A stretch of DNA of 64,000 nt from NCBI RefSeq assembly GCF_009827575.1, contig NZ_WTYR01000001.1, positions 930,001 to 994,000 of the forward strand, given 5' to 3'. The position numbers and the translations under genes were made by a program. Source of the DNA: Alteriqipengyuania halimionae (GTDB lineage: Bacteria > Pseudomonadota > Alphaproteobacteria > Sphingomonadales > Sphingomonadaceae). Position 1 is the first letter of the stretch; each line of letters begins with the position of its first letter. The notes beneath the pieces are model-generated. The model searched no databases, was not told the origin of the DNA, and worked only from the letters and a program-made list of their open reading frames with translations. Positions 57,351 to 64,000 of this stretch are shown here, piece after piece.

Positions 57351-58114
57351 GGCTGCTGATGCTCGGATCGGGTACGTCCACCGGTGTCCCGCGCATCGGC
57401 AAGGACTGGGGCGAGTGCGATCCGGCCGAGCCGAAGAACCGGCGCACACGCGTTTCCATCATCGTGGAAAGCGACGAAGGCACGCGGTTGCTGGTCGACA
57501 CTTCGACCGATCTGCGGGCGCAATTGCTCGCCAACGAGATCGACCGGATCGATGCCGTGTTCTGGACGCACGACCATGCCGATCACTGCCACGGAATCGA
57601 TGACTTAAGGGTCCTGCGCTATGGCAGAAGCGCGGCAATTCCCGGCTTCGCTTCAACGGCTTGTGCCTATCGGTTGAGACAGCGCTTTGGCTATGTGTTC
57701 GCCGGGCAGCACGGTTATCCGACGATCGTGGAACTTCAGACGCTCGATCGCGCGCGGATGCATGGCGGCGTAGCGTTTCGCAGCGTCGAGATGCCGCATG
57801 GACCGACTCAAACCACCGGCTTCCGCTTCGAGTGCGATGGGAAGGCGTTGGTCTATGCTACGGATTTTTCCGAAATAACCAACGAGATGCTTCGCGTTTT
57901 CGATGGTGCCGATGTGTTGGTCAGCGATTGCCTCAGGCGCCAGCCACATCCGACGCATGCGCATCTCGACATGGCCATCGAACTCGGTGAACGGATCGAT
58001 GCGCACACGGTCGTTTTGTCGCATCTGGACAAGAGCATGGATTATGCCACGCTGGATGCCGAAACGCCCGACCACGTGATCGTCGGCTACGACGGATTGG
58101 AGCTCGCCGCATGA
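57347..58114 (+). CDS. MBL-fold metallohydrolase (PhnP-like)
   Basis: A 255-residue beta-lactamase-fold phosphodiesterase-like protein. The HxHxDH motif is WTHDHADHCHGIDDLRVLR near residues 71-89, and later ligands lie in VEMPHGPT, YATDFSEI and VLSHLDKSMDY. The N-terminal LLMLGSGTSTGVPRIG is characteristic of the PhnP/cyclic-phosphate type. The substrate is not defined. It overlaps tatD and the following small gene by four bases each. Confidence 0.92.
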   Translation: MRLLMLGSGTSTGVPRIGKDWGECDPAEPKNRRTRVSIIVESDEGTRLLVDTSTDLRAQLLANEIDRIDAVFWTHDHADHCHGIDDLRVLRYGRSAAIPGFASTACAYRLRQRFGYVFAGQHGYPTIVELQTLDRARMHGGVAFRSVEMPHGPTQTTGFRFECDGKALVYATDFSEITNEMLRVFDGADVLVSDCLRRQPHPTHAHLDMAIELGERIDAHTVVLSHLDKSMDYATLDAETPDHVIVGYDGLELAA

Positions 58115-58287
58115 CCGGCACCGCATGGACAGCGCTGAGTGTAGTTTCGATCCTTGGCTGGCTGATCCTGGTACTGCCGGGCTTGTCCGGCCGCGGACTG
58201 ACATTGCCGAAGGCGGCGATCATGGCGCTGACATGGGTCGCGATTTTCGGTGCGGCTTATCTGTTGTTCACGGGGATGGGCGCGTAA
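58111..58287 (+). CDS. Small two-helix membrane protein
   Basis: A 58-residue frame starting at ATG 58111 inside the ATGA overlap with the MBL gene and ending TAA at 58287. Two hydrophobic helices (ALSVVSILGWLILVLPGL and AIMALTWVAIFGAAYLLF) are joined by a short basic loop (SGRGLTLPK). No family is recognised. The four-base overlap argues for translation as part of the operon. Confidence 0.65.
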   Translation: MTGTAWTALSVVSILGWLILVLPGLSGRGLTLPKAAIMALTWVAIFGAAYLLFTGMGA

Positions 58288-58305
58288 ACCACCCCTCATA
58301 GCCCA

Positions 58306-58336
58306 CCTTATATTTTACATAATATATATTATCATC
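58306..58336. promoter_or_regulatory. AT-rich palindromic region before mazG
   Basis: A very AT-rich stretch in a GC-rich genome, containing the perfect 14-base palindrome ATAATATATATTAT at 58319-58332, directly upstream of the mazG ATG (58339). It may be a promoter -10 region plus a repressor-type operator. No clear -35 element or strong ribosome site is visible (only ATCATCCT before the ATG). Confidence 0.5.
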
Positions 58337-58338
58337 CT

Positions 58339-59109
58339 ATGTCATCTGAGCAAATCTCCCGCCTTCTCTCGATCATGGCACGCCTCCGCGACCCGGATTC
58401 CGGCTGCGAATGGGATCTGGCGCAGGATTTCGCTTCGATCGCGCCGTACACGATCGAGGAAGCGTACGAAGTCTCCGATGCGATCGAGCGCTCGGATCTT
58501 CACGATCTGCGCGGTGAACTCGGAGATCTGCTGCTGCAGGTCGTATTCCATGCCCGCATGGCCGAAGAACAAGGCGCGTTCGATTTCGACGATGTCGCGC
58601 GGTCGATCTCCGACAAGATGGAAGCGCGCCATCCGCATATCTTCGGCGACGACACCTCCGGCCAACCGCAGGAACGCCGCTGGGAAGAATTGAAAGCCCG
58701 CGAACGCGCCGAGGCCGGCGCGCAAAGCGCGCTCGACGGGATCGCACAGGCGCTGCCGGCGCTGATGCGTGCCGAAAAAATCCAGAAACGCGCGGCACGC
58801 ACGGGCTTCGACTGGCCCGATACACGAGGTCCGGCGGACAAGCTGCATGAAGAAATCGAAGAATTGCGCGCGGCGCAAAGCCCAACGCACCAGGCCGAAG
58901 AAGCTGGCGATTTGCTGTTTGCCGCAGTCAACGTCGTACGCGCCTACGGGATTGACCCTGAAGAGGCGTTGCGTCGCGCCAATGCCAAGTTCGATCGCCG
59001 GTTCCGCGCAATGGAAAGCTTCGCAGAAGCCGACGGCAAGGATTTCGCCGAGCTCGATCTCGATGCCCAGGAAGCCCTGTGGCAGAGCGTCAAAGCGTCA
59101 GAGCGTTGA
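58339..59109 (+). CDS. mazG: Nucleoside triphosphate pyrophosphohydrolase MazG
   Basis: Hydrolyses (d)NTPs and ppGpp-related nucleotides; 256 residues with two MazG domains. The first has the metal EExxE helix TIEEAYEVSDAIERSD and LGDLLLQVVFHARMA, and the second has LHEEIEELRAAQ and EEAGDLLFAAVNVVRAYG. Its end overlaps the end of hflX on the other strand. The AT-rich palindrome upstream suggests separate regulation from the operon before it. Confidence 0.95.
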   Translation: MSSEQISRLLSIMARLRDPDSGCEWDLAQDFASIAPYTIEEAYEVSDAIERSDLHDLRGELGDLLLQVVFHARMAEEQGAFDFDDVARSISDKMEARHPHIFGDDTSGQPQERRWEELKARERAEAGAQSALDGIAQALPALMRAEKIQKRAARTGFDWPDTRGPADKLHEEIEELRAAQSPTHQAEEAGDLLFAAVNVVRAYGIDPEEALRRANAKFDRRFRAMESFAEADGKDFAELDLDAQEALWQSVKASER

Positions 59110-60384
59110 GAACCGCCCGTACTCGCGTGATGTGAGGCGAACCGAAAGCCTGTATTCGGGCTCTTCCCCTGCAATCTCTTCCTGCGACAGAACCTCGCCA
59201 TGGGCATGCAGCCATGCGATTTTCTGGCCCTCGCTCGCGTCGAGCGTGAATTCATGGACCTTTGCATCGGCGGTCAGCAAAGTATCGATCGCATCGAGGA
59301 GCGCATCGACGCCCTGCCCCGTCCCGGCGGATAGAAGAACGACGCGATCGTCGCGCGCATCGGCGCGATTGCGTGCGACTTCCAAGTCTTCGTCGCCTAG
59401 CAAATCGATCTTGTTCCACGCTTCGAGTATCGGCGCACCGGTCGGTTCATGGTCTTCGTCTAGCAGGTCGAGATCGCGCAGCACGTCGAGCACGCGCGCG
59501 CGTTGTTCTTCGGTATCAGGGTTCGCGATGTCGCGCACATGCACGATGACGTCGGCCGCGGTGACCTCTTCCAGCGTGGCGCGGAAAGCAGCGACGAGTT
59601 GCGTCGGCAGGTCGGAAATAAAGCCCACCGTGTCCGACAGGATCGCCTTGTCGACGCCCGGCAGGCGGATGGCTCGCATGGTCGGGTCGAGCGTTGCGAA
59701 GAGCAAATCTTCCGCCATGACGTCAGACCCGGTCAAGAGATTGAATAGCGTGGATTTTCCGGCGTTCGTGTAGCCTACCAGGGCGACAACCGGCCAAGGC
59801 GCGCGCTCACGCCGTTCGCGATGCAGTCCGCGAGTCTTGCGGACCTGCTCCAGCTCTCGGCGCAGGCGCCCCATGCGCTGGCGGATCATCCGGCGGTCAG
59901 CCTCGATCTGGGTTTCACCGGGGCCGCCGAGGAAGCCAAAGCCGCCTCGCTGGCGTTCGAGGTGGGTCCAGCTGCGCACGAGCCGGCCCTGCTGGTAGTC
60001 GAGATGCGCGAGCTCGACCTGCAATCGCCCCTCGGCGGTGGCCGCGCGTTCGCCGAAAATCTCGAGAATGAGTCCCGTCCGGTCGATGACCTTTCGCTTG
60101 ATCGTCTCTTCGAGATTGCGTTGCTGGATCGCCGAGAGTTGCCCGTCGATGATGACCAGCTCGGCCTCGTGCAGTTCGCAATCGGTGGCGATGCGTTCAA
60201 CCTGCCCCGAACCGAACAGCGTCGCCGGCTTGGGCTCACGGATCGGCAGGGCGTAGCTTTCCGCAATCACCAGACCGATGGCGAGCGCAAGCCCCCTGCC
60301 CTCCTCGAGCCGCGCCTCAAGGTCGAGGTGCCGCTTGTCGGGCAGGTCAGGGTGCACGATCAGCGCGCGAGCGCCGCGTGTCAC
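59098..60384 (-). CDS. hflX: GTPase HflX
   Basis: Ribosome-associated GTPase involved in rescue of stalled ribosomes; 428 residues. The N-terminal HflX domain has FGSGQVERI and the glycine-rich GFGFLGGPGETQIEADRR. The G domain has Walker A GYTNAGKSTLFNLL, DTVGFISDLP and NKIDLL. The GTG at 60384 is the first ordinary start. In-frame codons upstream read SFLEDSAEE and would start at CTG 60414 inside the hfq stop, so an unusual start is possible. It is downstream of hfq on the minus strand. Confidence 0.95.
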   Translation of the reverse strand: MTRGARALIVHPDLPDKRHLDLEARLEEGRGLALAIGLVIAESYALPIREPKPATLFGSGQVERIATDCELHEAELVIIDGQLSAIQQRNLEETIKRKVIDRTGLILEIFGERAATAEGRLQVELAHLDYQQGRLVRSWTHLERQRGGFGFLGGPGETQIEADRRMIRQRMGRLRRELEQVRKTRGLHRERRERAPWPVVALVGYTNAGKSTLFNLLTGSDVMAEDLLFATLDPTMRAIRLPGVDKAILSDTVGFISDLPTQLVAAFRATLEEVTAADVIVHVRDIANPDTEEQRARVLDVLRDLDLLDEDHEPTGAPILEAWNKIDLLGDEDLEVARNRADARDDRVVLLSAGTGQGVDALLDAIDTLLTADAKVHEFTLDASEGQKIAWLHAHGEVLSQEEIAGEEPEYRLSVRLTSREYGRFSTL

Positions 60385-60410
60385 CTCTTCCGCACTGTCT
60401 TCGAGAAAGC

Positions 60411-60920
60411 TCAGTCTTCGTCGCCTTCATCTTGCAGATCGAGCGGACCGAGCGGCTGTATCGTCGAGATCGCGTGCTTGTAGGCAAGCTGCACATAACC
60501 CTCGCGCTCAAGCAGGGTGCAATAGGGATCGTAAGCCGCGATCCGGCCCTGCAGCATCACTCCGTTGATCAGGAACATCGTGACCTGGCTTTCGGTCTCG
60601 CGGCACCGGCCCAGGAACACGTCCTGCAGCAGACGCTGCTTCTTGGCGGCATTGCGCGATTCGAACTGGCCCGCGTCGAGCGGTTGGCTCGGCATGATGG
60701 TGGAAATAGCGTGCTTGTAGACGAGCTGAGACTGGCCGTCGCGGCGCAGCAGCAGCGAGAAATTGTCGAACCACGTCACGATGCCTTGGAGCTTGACGCC
60801 CTTGACCAGGAACACCGTGACAGGTGATTTCGTCTTGCGCACGAGATTGAGGAATTGGTCCTGCAAGCTCGCCCCGCTGTTTGCGCTCTTCGACTGCGCG
60901 GAAATATCGTCGCCCGCCAT
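60411..60920 (-). CDS. hfq: Hfq with two tandem Sm domains
   Basis: RNA chaperone for small-RNA regulation, here 169 residues, about twice the usual size. Domain 1 (residues about 18-82) is [20 protein letters not shown] through [14 protein letters not shown], a standard Hfq. Domain 2 (about 95-160) repeats the pattern with [20 protein letters not shown] and again [15 protein letters not shown] trimer of the doubled chain would mimic the normal hexamer, with alternating rim residues. The acidic tail is DLQDEGDED. It precedes hflX and follows ntrX on the minus strand. Confidence 0.96.
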   Translation of the reverse strand: MAGDDISAQSKSANSGASLQDQFLNLVRKTKSPVTVFLVKGVKLQGIVTWFDNFSLLLRRDGQSQLVYKHAISTIMPSQPLDAGQFESRNAAKKQRLLQDVFLGRCRETESQVTMFLINGVMLQGRIAAYDPYCTLLEREGYVQLAYKHAISTIQPLGPLDLQDEGDED

Positions 60921-61028
60921 GGTATGTGCCCCCTTACCGCGGTCTCTGTATGTTGGGTGGATCGCTGGTCAGGTTTCGCCGCAAAGTCGCGGCTTAACCG
61001 AGCAATGATGCGCAGCCGTGGAAGTTCC

Positions 61029-62423
61029 CTATTTGCGCTCGGAAGCCTTGCGTTCGGCCATGCCGAGCAGCTTCATCTTGCGATGGAGCGCCGACCGTTC
61101 CATCCCGATGAAGGTCGCGGTGCGCGAGATGTTGCCCGAAAACCGGCTGATCTGGACGCGCAGATACTCGCGCTCGAAATTCTCGCGCGCCTCGCGCAAA
61201 GGCGCGCCCATCAACGCGCCGATTCCGGTTTCTCCGCTGATTTTCCCGTCGGTGACTTCGGAAGGAAGAAGGTCGACATCGATCTCGGTCAATCGGTCGC
61301 GCGGCGCGAGGATGATCGTGCGTTCGATGACATTGCGCAGCTGGCGAACATTGCCAGGCCAATCATAGGCTTGCAGAGCGGCCATCGCCTCGACGCTGAT
61401 GTCCGGCGGCTGAATGCCCTGGTCGGCCGCGTAGCGCGCGAAGAAATGATCGACCAGTGCGGGAATATCCTCCCGCCGATCGGCCAGCGACGGTACTTCG
61501 ACCGGCACGACATTCAGGCGATAGAACAGATCCTCGCGAAAATTGCGGTCCTCGATCTCCTGTTCGAGATCCCGCGAGGATGACGACACGACACGCACGT
61601 CCACCCGGATCTGGCGCGTCCCGCCGACCCGCATAAAGGACTGGTCGGTCAGAACCCGCAAAATACGCGCCTGTGTCGAGAGCGGCATGTCGGCCACCTC
61701 GTCAAGAAACAGCGTCCCGCCATCGGCAGTTTCGAGCAGACCGGCGCGCACGAGCTGGCCGTCGTTCTCCTCGCCGAACAGCTCCTGTTCGAACATCTCC
61801 GGCGTGATCCGCGCCGAATTGACGACCACGAAGGCGTTGTTCGCGCGCGGGCTCCAGGCATGGAGCAATCGCGCCGCGACCTCCTTACCCGCCCCGGCAG
61901 GCCCTGTAATCAGCAGGCGGCTCCCGGTATTGGCTACGCGCTTGAGCGTCGCGCGAACCTGGTTGATCGCTGCCGAATTGCCGGTGAACTCGTGCGCGGT
62001 AGCGAAGCTCTGCCGCAATTGGGCGTTTTCCCTGCGCAGGCGCTCGGTCTCGGTCGCTCTTTCCACCAGATGGATGAGCCGCTCAGCTTCGAACGGCTTC
62101 TCGATGAATTCCATCGCTCCGCGTCCGATCGCCGCCACGGCGGTGTCGATATTGCCGTGGCCGGAGAAGATGACCACCGGCAATTCGGGTTCGCGTGCCT
62201 TGATCTCATCGAGGACTTCGAGCCCGTCCATCGAGCTGCCGTGGAGCCATACGTCGAGAAGCACGAGGCTCGGCCGCCGCTCGTCGATCGCGGCAAGCGC
62301 CCCCTCCCCATCCCCGGCAGTGCGGCATTCGTAGCCTTCATCGCTGAGGACGCCTGCGACCAGTTCACGGATATCCTTTTCGTCATCGACGATCAGGACT
62401 TCGACGGGTTTGCTGGTACTCAT
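61029..62423 (-). CDS. ntrX: Response regulator NtrX (GAFTGA-less)
   Basis: Two-component regulator of nitrogen and redox responses; 464 residues. The receiver domain has VLIVDDEKDIREL and the phospho-site LVLLDVWLHGS. The AAA+ domain has Walker A LITGPAGAGKEVAARL and Walker B GGTLFLDEVADMP, but where sigma-54 activators have GAFTGA the sequence reads FGEENDGQLVRAGLLE, so the sigma-54 contact loop is missing. The C-terminal helix-turn-helix is NISRTATFIGMERSALHRKM. It overlaps ntrY by four bases. Confidence 0.93.
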   Translation of the reverse strand: MSTSKPVEVLIVDDEKDIRELVAGVLSDEGYECRTAGDGEGALAAIDERRPSLVLLDVWLHGSSMDGLEVLDEIKAREPELPVVIFSGHGNIDTAVAAIGRGAMEFIEKPFEAERLIHLVERATETERLRRENAQLRQSFATAHEFTGNSAAINQVRATLKRVANTGSRLLITGPAGAGKEVAARLLHAWSPRANNAFVVVNSARITPEMFEQELFGEENDGQLVRAGLLETADGGTLFLDEVADMPLSTQARILRVLTDQSFMRVGGTRQIRVDVRVVSSSSRDLEQEIEDRNFREDLFYRLNVVPVEVPSLADRREDIPALVDHFFARYAADQGIQPPDISVEAMAALQAYDWPGNVRQLRNVIERTIILAPRDRLTEIDVDLLPSEVTDGKISGETGIGALMGAPLREARENFEREYLRVQISRFSGNISRTATFIGMERSALHRKMKLLGMAERKASERK

Positions 62424-64000
62424 TCGGCAGCCTCTTTCGTGCTGTTGGCGCTGGCTTGGATGCGGGGATCGCAGGCGAAGGTCAACGTGACGCGCGTGCC
62501 GCCTTCCTCCATGGTTCCGAAGCTCATGGCACCGCCATGCTCCTCGACGATCTTGTTGACGATGGCGAGCCCGAGCCCGGTGCCGCGCTCTCGCGTGGTA
62601 ACATAGGGCTCTACGATCTTCTCGCGCTCCTTCGGGAGTCCGATGCCATTATCCGCAATGACGATTTTGACGAGATCGTCCTCGCCCACGAGGTTGACCG
62701 TGATCCGTCCGCGATAATCGGGCTCGGCGTTCTTCGCCTTGGCCTCGACTGCCTCGCCGGCGTTTTTCATGACGTTGGTCATCGCCTGACCGAACTGATG
62801 GCGGTCGCACTGGATGTCGCCGATCTCTCCCTCGACTTCGACGGCGAAATCGATCTCCGGATGCGCGACTTCCTGAAGGAAGAGTGCCTGACGGACCAGA
62901 TCCAGAGCATCCTCGCGGCGGAAGGAGGGCTTGGGCAGCCGGGCGAACGAGCTGAACGCATCGACCATGGTTCGCAGTTCGCCGACCTGGCGCACGATGG
63001 TCGAGGTTAGCTCGTCGAACAGTTCGCCATCCTGCTCGATCTGGCGCCGATAGCGACGTTTGAGCCGCTCGGTCGCGAGTTGGATCGGCGTGAGAGGGTT
63101 CTTGATCTCGTGCGCGATCCGGCGCGCCACATCCGACCATGCCGCCTGCCGCTGGTCGAGAACCTGGCGCGTGATATCCTCGAACGTGATTACGTGACTG
63201 TCCTCGCCGCGTGTCGCCTTGACCGCGAAGGTGAGCAGTTCGTTGTCTTGCTGGTATTGCACGATCTGGCCGCTGCGCGTTTCGTCGAGATCGGCAAGCT
63301 CGGGTGCAATGTCGCGGATCGGGCGACCCACCGGAATTTCCGGCTGCCCCAGCAGGGCCTGCGCCGACGAGTTCATCAGCTGGACCTTGCCTTCCTCATC
63401 GAGCGAAATGACGCCTGCAGTGACCGATTCAAGCACCGTTTCGATGAAGATGCCGCGATCGTGCAATTGTTCGTTTGCCCCAACAAGGGCCGCTGTCTGC
63501 CGCTCGATCTGGTCGGTCATGCGGTTGAAGGCACGGTTGAGGAGACCGACTTCGTCCGCACCCGTACGGCCTTCGACGCGTAGCGAGTAGTTTCCCGCTC
63601 CGACCCGCCGTGCGGCATCGACCAGTTCGTAAAGCGGCTTCACCTGACGGTCGGCATAGCGCAGTGCGAAAGCGATCGCGACGGCCACGAGGATCAGCGC
63701 GAGAATGAACAGCGCGCCCATGCTGCGCAATTGCAGGATTCTCGCTTGGCGCGTGAGGATCGCGTAATCCTGCACGATATCCTGCGCGCGCTCGCCCTGG
63801 CTAAATTCGAGCAGTTCAGAGCTGCGGGTCGTGTAGAGATAGACGCCGAGTTCGCGGTCGATAGCCGCGATGGCCTCTATTCCGGTCGCATCGCTCGCCA
63901 CCACCGATGGTTCGCCGTTCGCGATGCTGGCGAGCGCTTCGGCCGGGATTTCCTTCCCGATCGGGTTGTTATCCGGGAAGGCGACGATGACGAGCTGGCC
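62420..64000 (-). CDS. ntrY: Sensor histidine kinase NtrY (5' part beyond window)
   Basis: Membrane sensor kinase paired with NtrX. The frame is open to base 64000, so the N-terminus lies outside. The visible part has an extracytoplasmic segment (DNNPIGKEIPAEAL), a membrane helix (GALFILALILVAVAIAFAL), a HAMP domain (QVKPLYELVDAARRVGAGNY), a PAS domain (TVLESVTAGVISLDEEGKV), then the kinase core: RRIAHEIKNPLTPIQLATERL with the phospho-His, N box VMKNAGEAVEA, and G2 GTGLGLAIVNK. Here the histidine is present, in contrast to the kinase-like protein at 19114. Confidence 0.95.
   Translation of the reverse strand, partial: GQLVIVAFPDNNPIGKEIPAEALASIANGEPSVVASDATGIEAIAAIDRELGVYLYTTRSSELLEFSQGERAQDIVQDYAILTRQARILQLRSMGALFILALILVAVAIAFALRYADRQVKPLYELVDAARRVGAGNYSLRVEGRTGADEVGLLNRAFNRMTDQIERQTAALVGANEQLHDRGIFIETVLESVTAGVISLDEEGKVQLMNSSAQALLGQPEIPVGRPIRDIAPELADLDETRSGQIVQYQQDNELLTFAVKATRGEDSHVITFEDITRQVLDQRQAAWSDVARRIAHEIKNPLTPIQLATERLKRRYRRQIEQDGELFDELTSTIVRQVGELRTMVDAFSSFARLPKPSFRREDALDLVRQALFLQEVAHPEIDFAVEVEGEIGDIQCDRHQFGQAMTNVMKNAGEAVEAKAKNAEPDYRGRITVNLVGEDDLVKIVIADNGIGLPKEREKIVEPYVTTRERGTGLGLAIVNKIVEEHGGAMSFGTMEEGGTRVTLTFACDPRIQASANSTKEAAE

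Overview
The window is a 64 kb piece of a high-GC alphaproteobacterial chromosome. The gene content and order fit Sphingomonadales, most likely the Erythrobacteraceae. Supporting signs are the nuo order ending in birA-coaX-rnj-DUF1467, a tandem double-domain Hfq next to ntrYX, an archaeal/eukaryotic-type ProRS, and several proteins of sphingomonad-typical families. This placement is inference from remembered family patterns, not a search. Coding density is very high: there is no gene-free stretch longer than 300 bases, and many neighbours overlap by ATGA or TAATG. I see no transposase, phage module or CRISPR array.

Layout. 1-10990: respiratory complex I operon from the end of nuoF to nuoN, interrupted between nuoF and nuoG by a lower-GC gene flanked by a duplicated nuoG start. 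10994-14395: birA, coaX, RNase J and a DUF1467 protein. 14392-20481: a giant coiled-coil membrane protein on the minus strand, divergent from a three-gene run of two unrecognised proteins and a histidine-kinase-like protein without the phospho-acceptor histidine. 20534-23341: gltX-gltA on the minus strand with a clear terminator. 23391-28848: comEC, a dispersed-repeat-like palindrome, an indoleamine-dioxygenase-like heme protein, a glycine-zipper lipoprotein, and a minus-strand operon (PCuAC copper chaperone, metalloprotease-like protein, membrane protein). 28899-32157: dnaK-dnaJ with a heat-shock-type promoter and a long intergenic hairpin. 32154-39721: patatin-like protein, radA, cvpA, a NifU/IscU-like scaffold, an MHS-type transporter and alr. 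39791-45317: phaR, proS, rnr, a peroxiredoxin and a UspA protein. 45458-49678: pyruvate dehydrogenase E2, a low-GC orphan gene, an SH3 lipoprotein, a thioesterase and lpdA. 49789-50125: a 56-residue protein, a terminator and tRNA-Ser(UGA).

50231-59109 is a tight peptidoglycan/replication/housekeeping run: MltB, RlpA-like SPOR protein, DacC, tmk, holB, metG, tatD, an MBL hydrolase, a small membrane protein and mazG. 59098-64000 holds hflX, double hfq, ntrX and ntrY (truncated by the window end) on the minus strand, a post-transcriptional and nitrogen/redox-signalling block common in alphaproteobacteria.

The window is mostly core metabolism. The most unusual items are the in-operon insertion at nuoF/nuoG with its duplicated nuoG start, the double Hfq, the histidine-less kinase, the degenerate RlpA, the low-GC orphan inside the E2/E3 cluster, and the AT-rich palindrome before mazG. 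I found no candidate for an entirely new multi-gene system.
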